In this document: in pieces, positions 27,811 through 41,388 of the stretch | Numbering within the stretch: the first letter of the stretch is position 1 | Layout of the letters: every line of letters begins with the position of its first letter | From: Litomosoides sigmodontis | Lineage: Eukaryota; Nematoda; Chromadorea; Rhabditida; Onchocercidae | Direction of reading: 5' to 3' | NCBI GenBank assembly: GCA_963070105.1 | Contig: OY718803.1 | Coordinates: 9,777,823 to 9,841,822, forward strand | DNA: 64,000 bases | The notes under the pieces: generated by a model | What the model was told of the DNA's origin: nothing | The model's input: only the letters and a program-made list of their open reading frames with translations | Databases searched by the model: none | Program-made: the position numbers and the translations under genes

Positions 27811-28719
27811 AAACATATCACAAAAATATTAAGTGATACGTAAGTAATGTGATTATTGATTGACAGATGAAAAATACAGTAACTCTTGCAATCTTTTATA
27901 CCAATAACTTTCTATGCAAATTTATACCCAAATATTATGCTACTTTCTGCAAGAGAAAAAAATGTTGTACAATTCTAACATTCTAAAATTTTAAATTATA
28001 GTAAAATTATTTATTTATTAAAATAAATTTAAAAAATAGCAATGCAAAAGTATTTACCGTGAATTTGCGACAAGACAAAAACAGCGCGTGAAAAATTAGA
28101 ATTTAGTAATAGCAAAAGGTCAAAGGTTCAAAGGATGATGACAAACTGTCAAATATTTGCATTTTCCGACCATCCTTTTTAATTATATGTATGCATGCAT
28201 GTGCATGCTAGATTTTGTATATTTGTGTGATTTGAAAGGTACAATATATTCATATCTTTCATTTATTCAATTCCCTAAGGAATTCCCATCACTGATTTTG
28301 AATATGTCTGATATATGTGAGATTTACTGGAAGGAACAAATACAAAATGTTGATCGATTGACAGTAATAATTAATAATAATAATAATAATGAATAATAAT
28401 AATAGTAAATAATGGTGTCGATGACACTTGGCCTATAAGTGATTCGTTTCGTTCTTCTTGTAAAACATAAGAATAAAAATTGCTAAGAAACACGAGTAGA
28501 AAATAATTAAGATTTTTATTGTTTAAAAAAAAAAACTTTTTTCAATTTTAATATTACTTTAATAAGAAATGATGATTGATAGTGACTGGGAACTAGCAAT
28601 TTTCTTTTTCTCCAATATTAGTGATTGATAATTTTAGTAGATAACATCTGGGTCACACAGGTTAATTTGAACATATCAATACTCTTTTTATTGTCGTAGT
28701 AATTTTATGCTTGTTGTTG

Positions 28720-28720
<1 letters not shown>

Positions 28721-28792
<72 letters not shown>
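28721..28792. repeat. (TG)n microsatellite, about 36 copies
   Basis: Uninterrupted TG array. Long alternating purine-pyrimidine arrays of this type can adopt Z-DNA; no function is indicated here. Confidence 0.96.
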
Positions 28793-28793
<1 letters not shown>

Positions 28794-30520
28794 CATAGGA
28801 AGTGACGCATTAATTTTGGGAGTGGAAATGATCGGATGTTTACAGTTTGAAGTTGTCATAGGATGATTTCAAATTTAAATAGTTACTGTCATCCTAAAAG
28901 TAAGTTGATTCTATTTAAACCCATAAAGCGATTAATCGAATGGACGGTTTTGTTCATTTCCGTTAAAAACTGTCATTGTTGTATTGTCATAAATTATTCC
29001 GCCTCTTTCTCTCCTCCTCTCTCTCTCTCTCTCTCGCTCTCTCTCTTTCGGTCATTTTTATTTATGCAAATTTGAAGGATCTTCTCTGTCATCTACCCTT
29101 CGATCTTCTCAATTGCGACTAAGGTCATTTGAATAAATAATATGCAAATTAGTTTCAGTAAAAATTTTTCACAACTAAAACAAAAGAAATGAATAACAAT
29201 TATTAAAGAAGTTATATAAGTAATTACTGTTGACGTTTATTGTTTATATTATTTGAAGAGGAGGAAAAAATTTTTCGCTCTTTGTTTTGCTGTTAATTAA
29301 CTGCTATTATAATTAGTTACAACGATACGTTATCACTATAATAATTGTTGTATTCACAATAATTCACTTACAACAAGCTTACACATACACAGAGAAGAGA
29401 GTGAGAGAGGGAAAGAGAGGAACATATGAAATATCTAGCATAATTAAGAATTAGTTCTTTCATTTTACATGGAGAAATATTAATAATGATGGCGGTATGG
29501 CGCTTTGATGATGTGTCTCAAAAAAAAAGTGAAGCATCTGAAGCCCCTTAAGGATGAGGAAAGATAATGAGTGTATTGTTAATGAGATGAGATGATAATG
29601 CCGACGATGTGAGAGGTATTGTTGTTGCAAATGCTGTAAGTTGTTGTGTAATAAATCCCACGGCTCTTCTCCATCAATCTTTCATGTTACTTAGCTTGAA
29701 TTGGAAATTCACTAATGGCGGATAACACTCAGTGAAATGAGTGAATTTTTTTTGAGGGGAAAAACTTGAGAGTTCATGTGAATTTTTGAAAAAATTAATT
29801 ATTTTACTTGAAAATGAGATTGTTTAAAATGAAATTTTTTTTTTCAACTTTAACTCTATTTATAGGAATCTTTAGACGTTTTGCTTTTTTCCTTCTTTTT
29901 TATAATTTTTTTTTGTTTTATTGAATTTTTCTATTAATTCTTTTCCAATTTTCGTTGTTTTAATTTAAAATATAAAATTAAGTTTTATTTTCATTATTCA
30001 TTCATTTGTATATATTTTACAGAGAGGTTAGCGGATGTGTATGGGGTGAGGTAGGAGTGTTGTATGTACTGTAATTTGACACGATATGTGCATATTCTGT
30101 GAATTTGTATTCGTTCAGATGGTACACTGGTCGTTCGGTTGGATGCTACACATGGGAAGTATAGCTTGTTGAAGTGTTCATTATTAGCTGGAATAATTCT
30201 GAAGTGGTTTAATGCTGAGATTTGAAATTTCATTCTTATCAACATTAGCTACTAATATTCGGTATTATTGTAAAAGCGATAAATATTCTCTTGCTTCTTC
30301 CTATTCCTATCAGTTATTTGCTACGAACAATGTCATTTAGTGTAATGTGTGTGTTTTTTTTTGCATAAAATTAATGGGAATTTTTTTAACACAATTATGC
30401 AAATTTTCATCTTAGGTTAAAATTTTCAGGTAAATGTTGTTGAGAGTAAAGTGATAGATAAGATGCTACCACCTGTTTCCTTCTCCTCTTCTCTAAGCCA
30501 GTTGATTTTTCCCTTGCTAG
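28793..30520. other. Non-coding region upstream of the visible LSD1-like exons
   Basis: AT-rich, with CT arrays near 29012-29047 and GA near 29395-29420. I searched it by eye for the Rossmann GxGxxG motif and other LSD1 N-terminal landmarks and found none. Confidence 0.5.
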
Positions 30521-33206
30521 GAATTAGAGTGGACAAGTGCCACTCGACCTTTAAGCCTCAAGTACCTGTACTTCAATCTTTCCACTTAGCGTTCAATCGT
30601 TTCGATAATGCCATTATCAATAAATTATACCTTACATTGCGTCAGAAAGAGAGAAAAGAGACAGAGGGAGAGGGGCAAAGAGATTTCTTTCAGTGAGGGA
30701 TGCAATTATATTTCATTGCTTTAGCAAAGAGTGGAAGTGGAAAAAAAGAGAAGGAAGTGAAGGATTAAAGTAAAAATGAGGATAAGGAGAAATTGAAAAA
30801 TAATTAGTTTAAATTTTAATTTCTATAAATTTATTCATTCCCTGAAACGCGTAGCAATCATTAACTTCTCAAACTATTACTTTTCGTTGATCAAAAAACG
30901 AAATAATTTTTTACTTTCTCCTTTTTTTTTTTAAAAAAAAACCGGAAAAAATTCTTTATCTGAAAGCATTTTAGCATTCAATGAATTTGAATTACTAAGC
31001 GGTATGGCTTATATAGAATGTGTAATTTTCTCATTTCGCTTTCTTTTTTGTTTTTTTTTAATTTTAAATTGCATTTTTTTTTTTAAAAAAAAGATTGCTT
31101 TCAGTTGCTGAGGGTCTTATCAAATTTTTGATTACTCTGTGCAATGGCTCGCATATTTATCTTGATCATGTGGTACAGCAAATTGAATATGATGATGGAA
31201 GTTTGTCCTTTTTTTTAGCAAATAATTAAATTTTAACTTCGAAAATTTTCAAAATTATTTCATGCTGAGGAGCGAAAAAAAACTTGGGTGATTTTTTTTG
31301 ACGATAAAAAAGTAAATCTTAATTAGGGTGATTAAGCTGAGAATTATTAATCTTTCACTTTTTTTTCCCATTGATTATTAGGGATATTTAGAAAGTGAAA
31401 TTATCAGATAAGTCAATACTATGCACTATCTCTTATCAACCTATTTTGAGCTTCTAAAACTTAGCGTTTTAGAAGTGAGCGTGAAATGTTTGGCTAATGG
31501 CGTACGTGAGGTAGTTTTCAATGGTGACTGTGTACTGTGTACCATACCACTGGGTGTTCTGAAACGATCAGTTCGTAATCGAAACAATGCACCGGTATTT
31601 CATCCCGAGTTACCACGCTGGAAAATTGATGCTATCAATTCGCTTGGTTTTGGAAATGTTAATAAAGTGAGCGATGAATACTTCTAGAGAATTTGGAAAT
31701 CACTAGAGATAATTCTAGTGATTCCTCAATTATTTTTTAAATTACCAAAAATTGCTAAAAATTTAATAACTGTAGAAAAAATTAGCAGGCTTTTTCTTTT
31801 TATCAATATTGTCATCACCATGAACAATATATATGTCTAAATTTAATTTTAATTACTCTAATTGCGTCATATTTTTTTAGATTTCGCAATTTCTTCCAAT
31901 TTTAGATTGTGCTATTTTTCGAGAAACCATTCTGGGAGAATACACGTGTTTTTGGACAAATATCGGACACTATGTTAGTAGTCACTTGTATTAATTAATT
32001 TAAGTAATTGAGTAATATTTCTTATTAATTTAAGTAATCGATTTAGTACAATGTGTCCAAACGAAGCATACATAATATGTTTATTATTTGAATTCCCTTC
32101 AACTATTTTAGTGTGCATTTTTTGTTCTGCAGGTGTGCAACTAGCCGCGGTGAAATGTTCATGTTTCAAGCGCACCGCGATAAACCGGTCCTAACTGCAC
32201 TCATTTCGGGTGATTCGGCCAATGCACTTGAACAAGCACCAAATGATATCATTGTTTATCAAATAATGAATTTTCTCTCTGCCATTTTTGGTCTAACCTG
32301 TCCAAAAGAGGTATGCATTCGCGATATGTTGTGATTTTTGTGGTACAATCAATGGATAGGTGAAATAAACGCTTTTTGCAAATTAGCATAGAATTTAAGA
32401 TTGAAATTTAATATATAAATGGAGGATGAAATATTGTTGAATTGATGTAAATAGTGCGACTTAAAAAAAAGCAAATTTTTTTCTCTTTAAATATTATGCC
32501 CTTTTTTTCTCATCTCTGTTTTAAACACTATTTGAAAAGTTTTTTAAATTCTTACTTTGCTTTTGGCTTTAGCCAACAGATGTAATTGTAACACGTTGGA
32601 GATCTGATCGTTTTTCATGTGGCGCTTTCAGCTATGTTTCATCAAATTCCACACGTAAGTTCATTGAGCACTTCACTGCTGCATTTCCAGTGCAAATTTT
32701 CATTTGAAAATACATTTTGATCAAAATAGGAAATCGATTAGAATTTGAAATTTGATTAGTTGCTTAAATTCTTTTTTGTGTAATTTTCAGTTTTGTTTCC
32801 AATAAATTAATTAAGAAATATTTTAGTGGATGCATATGATAGTTTGGCAGAACCGGTGAAAGATTCCACTGGTTGTGATCGAATTTTCTTTGCTGGTGAA
32901 CATACCTGTCGAGAGCATCCTGCTTCGGTTAGTTTAAATTCTATCACTCTTCCTTCTGTTGTTGTTGTTGTTGCTCCTTCAGCTGTTTAACACAATTCAG
33001 TGAGAGTTCATTTTTAAATTACTTTCAAATGTTGAAGTTTTGTGTGCGTGTGTGTTTTGCTTCTATCAAAAAAATATCCTCAGATTCACGGTGCTTATTT
33101 ATCGGGTTTACGTGAAGCTGGACGTATCGCTGATCTCATACTTGGAGTTCCTTACAAAGCTCAAATTGATCCCAAATATGCAACTGTTTCATCTGGAAAA
33201 CTGTGA
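30521..33206 (+). CDS. KDM1A: LSD1/KDM1A-like lysine demethylase, C-terminal half only
   Basis: Exons: 30521-30561 (or 30567), 30967-31019, 31105-31200, 31473-31666, 31906-31973, 32133-32310, 32573-32654, 32827-32927, 33084-33206; phases join and encode about 312 residues to a TGA. The protein matches the second half of the flavin amine-oxidase domain of LSD1, from just after the Tower insertion to the end: VLCTIPLGVLK, GFGNVNK (Lys equivalent to human K661), RWRSDRFSCGAFSYV, FFAGEHTCREHPAS and HGAYLSGLREAGRIAD, which contact FAD and close the active site. LSD1 enzymes remove methyl groups from histone H3 in the nucleus. The SWIRM domain, the FAD Rossmann motif and the Tower are not found in the 20 kb upstream. 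They may lie beyond very long introns, or the copy may be truncated. The first two exons are the least certain. Its 3' end converges on the calcium channel gene. Confidence 0.9.
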
Positions 33207-34078
33207 CCATTTCTACGATTATATTATTTGAATGGAATATTTCTGTCAGAACATTCCAAAGTCACTCGATTCTCTCTGAAAATCAAATTTTTAATTATTA
33301 AATGCTATTTATGTAAATCGATGCTTTCTTGAGGATGTACTTCTAAATGACGTAATTTTGCCGTGTTTTTTTCCAGCGCTCCGTACATTTTTTTTGAAAT
33401 GAACTTTCATTTCTCGACTTCCAACTACCAGCTGCTTCATCGTTACTAGCAATGATCACTTTTTGCAGCTCGCAGTATCATATAACCTATGACTGACCTT
33501 AATTAGCAGGAAAACTCAAGGAAAGTAAAGTCGAAAAATTTATTATTTTAGAACTGAGTGTCATACATGTAAGTTTGAATTTTTTATCTTTTCATGTTTT
33601 GCTTGAATCTGAAATTTTACAAATTTGGTCAGGCCTTGATAACTTCCTCGTCTTGTGATTTTTAAATAATTTCAAATTTAAAAGGCAACTTTTTACAATC
33701 TTTTATTCTAATAAAACAATGAAGAAAAAAGCTTAAAGGCACCGAATAAATGAATCTACAAATATCAAAATAAAAGAGTAGCCATTTCAATGAGAAATCA
33801 CAGTTCAAGTTTGTCGAGAGAAAAGACCTGTCTATAAATTTCTAATATCAAAATTTTAGCAAAAGAAAATTCTATTTTTGAAGCATTTAACAGAACTACT
33901 AAGTGAAAGAATGTAGCTTTCACGCAAGTCACATTAAGAATTTTCTTCTAGTAAAAAAGAAAAGAAGTTGAATTTTTTTCGTCTTTTCAAATAAATTTAA
34001 TTATTATGCTTACAATTATGTTTACAACTCTTATTTACTAATTATGTGCAACATTTGAAAAAAGAATGGAAAAGTAAT
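33207..34078. other. Convergent intergenic region between LSD1-like and CACNB genes
   Basis: 872 bases holding both 3' UTRs. A candidate ATTAAA lies at 33297-33302 for the plus gene. Several AATAAA-like strings occur on both strands (for example near 33701-33714), so the true cleavage sites cannot be chosen by eye. Confidence 0.6.
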
Positions 34079-37000
34079 TTAGTAATGATAATTACTATGA
34101 GATTCACGAATGTTCGCGCTGTCAGATATGTCGCGACGGAAATCCTCCTCATCATAATCGTCGAAACCTTGCGCATCATCGTGTTGTACGACCAGTTTTT
34201 GCTGCGGCATATTTTGCATGGGAAGTACTGTTGATTGTACTGATTCTTGATAACATCCGGAACTCTGAATCAGTTGCTCATCGTACTGTACCTATAGATA
34301 AGCCGTTTATTTTAGATCAATTATAACTATTCAGTTAGAATGTTAGTTCAAATTTGAATTTCATTTCTGAAAAATCTCATTAGGTTAATTCCAATGTTCC
34401 GGTTTGTTTCTTCGAAAATCTTCATGCATCTATTGATCAAAGCTCAAAGTTTAATGGAAATGATCAAAATGACCCAAGCACATAGAACGTAGCATGAAGA
34501 GTTTTAAAAAGTAATTTTGGTGATAATGCAATCTAAAGGAAAAAAATTGATTATCTTTAAATATTTTCAGTTCAATCCAATAAATGTTAAAGAAATTTGA
34601 GCTCACAGTATTTAGACTATGAAATAGTAAATTAAAGTAAATTTATTAAAAAGTTAGCAAAGAATGTGTAAAACTTATGTTTAATTTAATAATTTTATGA
34701 AAGTACTTTGTAGTTCTTTTTGTTTCAAAAAATTATTTAAAAATGGGAAACCTTTTTTTACATTGCTAATAACCATTATTTGATAATATCTTGCTTCATA
34801 GAATGTGTTTCATCTTCAATCCTTCCTCATTTAATTATAATTCACAAGAAATTATCAAAGTGAAATTTTAAAAATTAACCGATGGAAGGGTAAATGTTGG
34901 GACACGTTGTTGTTCTGGACTTCTTTCTCGGGTCGCTGATGGGACATTCATATTTGGTGAGCCAACCATTGGTGTCGTTGCCATTGGGTGTCCCATTCCT
35001 GAATTGTATCCTTCCAATTATTGAATTGACGGTAAGCAATTACTTAGTATTTCACGAAATAAAATTTTCAAATTTAATAAGTAGGAGAACTTTTATGGCA
35101 AATTTGAAACTTATGTAAATTTAATTTTTCTGTATGTTACACTTAATAATAACCTTGCATTATTTGTGACGGTGTAAACAATGTAGCTGGTCCACGATTT
35201 TCCATCGGATTGCGCTTTATTCGAGGCGGTGACTTCACGGGCGGATGCGTCGCACGCCAATATGATTCCATATAGTCAGCTAAATGCTCGCATGCATCTT
35301 CTAGCTGATTCTCATCCAACAAAACATCAAACATTTCCTAAAATTCATTTTAGGAAATGAAATATTTCTGAATGAATGGATGATCAATTATCATTTAACT
35401 TTTATTACTGATAAAGTTGTTAGGTACTAATGCAACATTTGCAAGTGCTTTTAGCTAATTTTTACAAGTGAGTGGGATTTTGTTTGACTTTTATCAAACC
35501 CTCTCTTCTTTAGCATACCACTGGGCACTGCGCTAATTTTTCAGCTGCGACCATTTGTACATTCATATTTCGTGTTTGTGACTTATTCCTTGATTTGATG
35601 AGCCTTTGAAGGACCTGAAAAGTTAGGAAAGGAAGATATTTTGAAATAGAAGTATTTGCATAGCAAAGGCACGACAGAGTGTTTGGTGCCCATTTCAGAG
35701 AGCATAATTCATTTAAACTTTAGTTTCATTTTCAGACGTAATTCATTTAAATTTCCATTTCATTTGAAAGAAAGCTAACTTTAGGTGAGCTAATTTTGAT
35801 GTAAACATGAATTGGTGCAAGCGATGTTTTGGCCAACTGTGATGGATGATTAATTGTGTCGCAATCTAATACGACGAGTTGCATGGATCGAGCTAATTCA
35901 AATATCCTCTCTATTTCCGCTTGAATTTCAGCTGAAAAATGAATGAGGAAAAAGTGTGGCTTGTTGCTAATGAATGGTAAAGCTGAAAATTAATCAGCAA
36001 ATTTTATTCCTCAACTGATCTTTTGAAAGTTTTTAGAAATATACTTGTCGCTAAAAAATTATTACATTAATGATAATCATCTTTTATCTGTGAAAAAATT
36101 CTTATATCAAAATTCTTACCGCAAGAAGTTGGTTGTCTATATACTGTCACGTCAAGAAAATATTTTACACTTAAATTGTCACTTCAAGGAATTTGTTTAA
36201 CCTCAAGAAAATGTCTACACTTAAACCTTGTGACCTCAACGAAATGAATACAAACTTCAGGAAATTGTCCGATATGTTGTCACCATTTATGTGTAAACTG
36301 TCATCTCAGAAGGTTATCTGTACCTTGTCACCTTCACACTCAAACTGTCACTTCAAGAAATTATCTACATGTTGTCACCTGAAAAAACAATCTGCATCTA
36401 AATTGTCAACTGAGGAAAATGTCCTGTACCTAAATTATTGCTTGATCTTGAATTTGCTCTTTCTATCGTTGCACGTTTTGACGGATTGTTCATCAATGTC
36501 CGTTTTGCCAATGATATATCAGCTGTTACCCGTGTGATTATTATTCTGAAACACACACACACACACATACTTGTGAATACAAAATTTCTTATTTATCATC
36601 ATTTCTCTTCCTAATTCATTTTGCTAACATTGAAAGTAAACTTCTAATAAACAAAAAACATCTGCAACTAACCTTCCCTCAAATCGATGCTTGAGATAAT
36701 CAAAAACAGCTTTTTGCATCATATCCGTAACCTCGTAACCTTTAAGTGATGGTCCAACAATGACAACGGGCCGCATTGATGGTACCACATCATAGGGTGG
36801 TAAACTTTCTTGCTGCAAATAATTCTAATGAATTTGTAAAGTTTGAATTTGCTTGATTTTTGAAGTTAGCTATATAAAAAAACAGTCAGAAATTTTAACT
36901 GAAAAACACTGAAAATTCAAAGTTTTTCTTTTGCCCAACTTTTAAAAATTGGAGGAAAAGATGAAAGAGTCGTTTAATTCTGGATGGTATAAATGACCTT

Positions 37001-39410
37001 CTTGAACATTAATTTCCTCTTTTCTTTAGCAGGTGGTGGTGTTGAAACAACATCAGTGACCTTCTTGCCGTGCGCACTATCATCCTCATCTAATTCACCT
37101 CCTGCAAATGTTCCAAGGTATTCCAGGGTTGATCATTCAAGATATTAATTAGCAACACTTTCCGATACCTACATTCATACACAATTAATATCAATCAAAG
37201 CTGTCTAAATTAAGATTGAATTGCTCCATTATTTAAATTTACTCCATAAAAAAATTTGAGAATGAAAATTAAATTCCTTTCATATAACAATGTGTATGAA
37301 ACACCTGGTGTAGGTGGAGTTGATCCACGTGAACCACTTCGTGGCATCATGTCGTCTAAATTGGCTAAATTTTGAATACTTGGCGATTTGCTGAAAAAAA
37401 GAAAACGATAGAGATTTCTTTCCTGAAAAATGAGACCCTTCATCAATTATATTTTAAAAATTAAAGAAAAACGAATCTTTCACCATTGTGAATAATATTC
37501 TTTTTTCACTGACAACGAATAAATTAATTGATAGCTTTTAGCTCCTCCGCTGATGCACCGTATCCTCTTTTGCCTTTTTTCCCCTAATTTTTTTGCTCTT
37601 GCGAATTAAATTTTTTAAAAGAGTAAGACAATACTTGAAAATTTTTACTTTGAGTAAATATGTCTTAAAGATTAATTAATTAAATCGCAAATCATTTATT
37701 TTTACTCTAACAGTATCGTTCTGAAAATTTAAGCATTCATTTTTTTGCACTAAGTTTTATCTAAAATAAATTGTTACTGATAAAGTTAAAAGAACATTAC
37801 TTACTTAAGTCTCCGTAATTTAAAAAAAATGTAACTTAAAAACAATCTACTTCAACCTACAATTTCAATCCTTTAACATTTTGTTGTCGATTATTTTCAA
37901 GTTTTACTGGCGATGGAATAAATCCAAGATCGTGTCCTTCCTTTACCAAACGTCCTATCCACCAATCGTTATTATATTTCTGGGAAATAAAGTTTCACTC
38001 TTAGTTTTCAATTTTGAAACAAAAACGTGCAACCGTCTCTTATCTCAGAGTTTTGCTCTTCCTAAATTACACTAAAAAATGAATTGTTTGTTATAAACCT
38101 TGAAACAAAAGCACTTTTTCGCGCTTATTTTCACCGTGATAAACAGAAGGATCGAAATGAATTAATTTTTATTTTAATTTAAACGAAATTTCGAGGAATT
38201 TTTAGGGAAAAGAAAGCAAATTCACCTCTTTGATGTGCAAAAAATCCTTAACTTTAAATGACACAGCACAACCATGCACAGGCGAGTCATCGTCCACCGT
38301 TCCATCAAATTCCACATTTGTACAAACAGCAAAAGCTACCGGTTTATACTGCAAAACAATAATTAAAGAAAAAACAATTAAATTTTTCTCGCAAAATATT
38401 CATTTGTTTGTTTTAGTTCTATCAATAATCACCTATGTATTTCAGGTCGTTTAATTGTTTACTTACATATTTCTATTTAGGGAATTAATACTTAATATTG
38501 TCGCAGGTTTTCAGTGGAATGATTGAAATTAGCGGTACTGTGTTCAACTTATCTCTACGGGAAAGCAACTAAGATTATCGGTGAGCTTCAATGATTCGGT
38601 AAACTCCGAAGAATTGAAATCGAATAAAGCAAATTTATTGCTTGTAAAACAATGACCTAAGAGTGATAGCAGTTATTTTATGAATTAGATCACGATGAGT
38701 GAACCAAAACCATGTTTATTTACTCACACTAAGTAATTCATTGAAAAGTGTGATATTATTAGAAATGCAAAACACATATTTTAACATTGATTAAATTTGT
38801 TAAAATATTAATAATAATATAATTTAACATTTATACTTTGGCCCGTTCAAGTTGCAGCGCTGCGGATCTTTCCGCGTCACGACGTAACGTTTCACGATTT
38901 CTTTCATCCAAATCGAACTCACTATCACGATGACTAAAATTCGAATCCGAGCTACCCTTAAAAACAAAATTATTTGAACGAAAGGAAGCGTTTTTTTCTC
39001 CTGGAAGTCTAATGAAACGAAAAATTAAACTAACAATTATTGCTGTTTTGATCTTTTTATGACATCTTTAAAATATTTGGCGAAATTCAAAAAGCCAATA
39101 TTTTTCTTTAATTACATATTATGAAAATAAAACACATTTAGTTCGATGAGGGGGGAATGAATGAGATGATAGAAAAGAGGTGGAAATCCTCCTCTCATTA
39201 AATTTTTATTTCCGATTTATTTCCGATTGTAATTTCCAACTCAAATTTCAGTTCCAGCTTTCAATTTGAGCAAGCAATTTCCTGCTACATGCTTCGAACG
39301 CATGAAGTAGTAATGAACTGTTAGCAACAAATGCGAATGTTTGAAAAATTGATTTAAAACATGCTCAGCTCATAAATAATCGACGCACAAACCTGTCGAC
39401 GAAAAGTCAT
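34079..39410 (-). CDS. CACNB: Voltage-gated calcium channel beta subunit (complete)
   Basis: Thirteen exons: 39410-39393, 38956-38837, 38348-38226, 37979-37861, 37390-37305, 37101-36998, 36812-36673, 36545-36430, 35931-35780, 35614-35522, 35337-35154, 34998-34880 (possibly from 35010), 34291-34079. They sum to exactly 529 codons (528 aa). Order: short N-terminus MTFRRQ; the conserved GSSDSNF region and a charged helix (7-46); SH3 domain (about 47-127, [27 protein letters not shown]); variable HOOK (128-190, TPPTPG); guanylate-kinase-like domain (191-385, [42 protein letters not shown]); acidic tail ending HSNYHY. These cytoplasmic subunits bind the alpha-interaction domain of CaV alpha1, raise surface expression and tune gating; the GK fold is not an active kinase. 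Other N-terminal exons could lie upstream, as in vertebrate CACNB genes. Confidence 0.96.
36130..36428. repeat. Degenerate minisatellite in a calcium channel gene intron
   Basis: About nine diverged copies of a unit near TTGTCACTTCAAGAAAAT, spaced roughly 30-40 bases apart, filling most of the intron 35932-36429 right up to the exon encoding [10 protein letters not shown]. Plus-strand open frames here are by-products of the repeat. Confidence 0.75.
38349..38836 (-). other. Intron of the calcium channel beta gene before the SH3 exon
   Basis: 488 bases between exons encoding LERAK and YKPVAFAV. It is AT-rich and nothing else is seen in it. Confidence 0.8.
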
Positions 39411-39510
39411 TGGTTTGATTGAAAAAAGTTCAGAAATGAAAGGTGAAAAAAAATAAATAAATAAATAATGCCGGAATATGAGCTGCGAAAGAATACAAAT
39501 TAGCTAATCA

Positions 39511-39518
39511 TGACGTCA
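39511..39518. promoter_or_regulatory. CRE palindrome TGACGTCA, about 100 bp upstream of CACNB start
   Basis: A perfect 8-base cAMP-response element core lies 101 bases upstream of the CACNB ATG on the minus strand. CREB/ATF-type bZIP factors bind this sequence. Regulation of this gene by it is inference. Confidence 0.45.
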
Positions 39519-40756
39519 CAATCATTGTCTGCAAATAATTCATTAAAATAGCACAGGATGAATAAATTATCAGTATCGTAGCATTTCCATTAATTAGTAA
39601 AGCAGCAAATGTAATTTGCGAATAATTAGATGTTTTAGAACAAATATTTCAGTCTTTGTTAAACTCTTTCGCTGAATTTGTTTCTTTTTTCAGTTTCATA
39701 TTTAGGTTAAATGTTATTTATTAAAGTAATTACGTTAAGTTAAGATCAAATATATCCGCTCTATTTCAAACAGAAAACAAAGGTGTTGACAGATGGAAAG
39801 TTCAGTTTTTCGTTTTTTTAATTTGACAAATAACATGTTATGATCAATCAACGATTGATTTCGCAAAATTGACAGACAGCTAACTAGCTAGTATCTCTCT
39901 AGTTCCTATAATTGAGAATTTCGTTGAAAATTACCTATTTAATTAATGCCTGAGATGTATATTAATTCATTTAAAATTTTTTTTGAAATTTGAATTGTGT
40001 TAATTGATCGTGAAAAACATATTTGTCATTTCAAAATAGAATTCATTTCATATTTTAGTGGAACAAAAATACTTAGGCTTATAACGGGTTTGCTTCAAAT
40101 TTAAAGTGAACCGTAATTTTTGGCCAACAAATTTTTATCCTAAATTATGAGCCATTGCGTATTTTGCATCCTAATATCACATTAACGTTAAAAAGTTCCT
40201 TAACCAAAATTTAAATTTAGTTAAAATTTGAGAGAAAAAATGGAAAGATTTCCTTTTAGTTTATTGTTAATTGGATTGAATTAACACATTTCGATGGAAT
40301 AATTAAATGACAAAAAGAAAAAAATTTTTAATTAAACAAAAAAAGCTGAAAAAACAAAATTTGCAATCAAAAAATTCGACTTTATTGAAGCAATCAATTT
40401 TCATTCAGAAATTGCTTATTTTTTTTCATTCTTTGGATGTTTTGAAAATGGAAAAATGTCTAAATTACGGAATTGTCGCATTTTCTACAAACTTCTTTTT
40501 TTTTTCTTTTTCCGTTCGTTTCACTGAAAATAATTTGTTTCCAAAAAATTACACTTCCAAAATGATTTCTTTTTCGACGTTAAAGCAATTTAAATGCTCG
40601 AACGATGAAACTTTCACTTAGCGATATATTTCAGGCCGAAAAGTTACACATTTGCAACAAATGTACTACTAATTTTTACAAAATTTGAATTCAAATTTCA
40701 ATGAAACAAAGAACGGTTTTGTTTTTCTTTTTGAAAAAATAATGGATTCTTATAAG

Positions 40757-40764
40757 TGACGTCA
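40757..40764. promoter_or_regulatory. Second CRE palindrome TGACGTCA
   Basis: Another perfect TGACGTCA about 1.25 kb further upstream of CACNB. I noticed no further perfect copy, although I did not search exhaustively. Confidence 0.35.
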
Positions 40765-41354
40765 GAGTGATAAAAATTTCCCGTGAAAAAACTGTCATTC
40801 CTACAAGTTACGTCTTAATTTATTGAAAATTTTCATATAAGAAAAAGAAGTTGAAAAACAAAATGTTTTGTTTTTAATTACTAATTCCACGTACGAGCTA
40901 AACTAACGTAAATTTCAAGGGAATTCATAATGTCTAAATGCTAACGTGAGACAATCAATTCTCCACCTTCATAACAGAGCACGCATACTTTCTTAAATAT
41001 TCCCCAATGCTTACGTACGTACGTCAGTTCTTACGTGTTAACACACAACTATCTCTTCGAGCAAATTTATTTATTCAAAAAAAAAGAAAAGAAAGAATTA
41101 AATGCAATTTTTTAAGCGAAAAAAAAACAATGAAGTTGACAGACAATGTATGGAAGAAATTTTGATGACTGCAGCACAAGTAAAGTTTGCGTGTTAAAGT
41201 GAAAATAAGCAAAGATTGTTGAGAGAACTAGAAAAGACTGAAGGAAATGGGATGAAGCAGGGAAGAAAGAGGTGAATGAGAGGGGGAGAGAGCGAGAGGA
41301 AGAGAGATTCTTTCCTGTAGTAATACATGCTTTGAATATATAAAAAGTATTTAT

Positions 41355-41388
<34 letters not shown>

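Larger units (their letters stand above)
20740..28720. other. Non-coding region rich in repeats
   Basis: About 8 kb with no supported gene. It holds a GT run near 20790-20812, GA/CT arrays (about 20980-20997, 21788-21810, 22182-22200, 23338-23357, 23860-23885, 25905-25936, 27238-27258), a 30 bp tandem repeat at 22561, a CAA array at 24077, a 59 bp duplication at 24735, TTTAACATAA copies near 26245-26325 and a 10 bp-period array at 27691. Confidence 0.6.

Noticed and set aside
30451..30696. 81-residue plus-strand ORF overlapping the first LSD1-like exon
   Set aside because: It uses a different frame from the conserved LSATRPLSL-type segment and ends in a GA-rich repeat translation.
33701..33714. 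Back-to-back AATAAA signals on both strands between the convergent LSD1-like and CACNB genes
   Set aside because: Other AATAAA or ATTAAA strings lie nearer to each stop codon, so a shared bidirectional poly(A) site is not supported.
36193..36537. 114-residue plus-strand ORF
   Set aside because: It runs through the minisatellite and the antisense of a confident calcium channel exon.
40307..40621. 104-residue plus-strand Lys/Phe-rich ORF
   Set aside because: Starts in A-rich and ends in T-rich low-complexity sequence; no coding texture or context.
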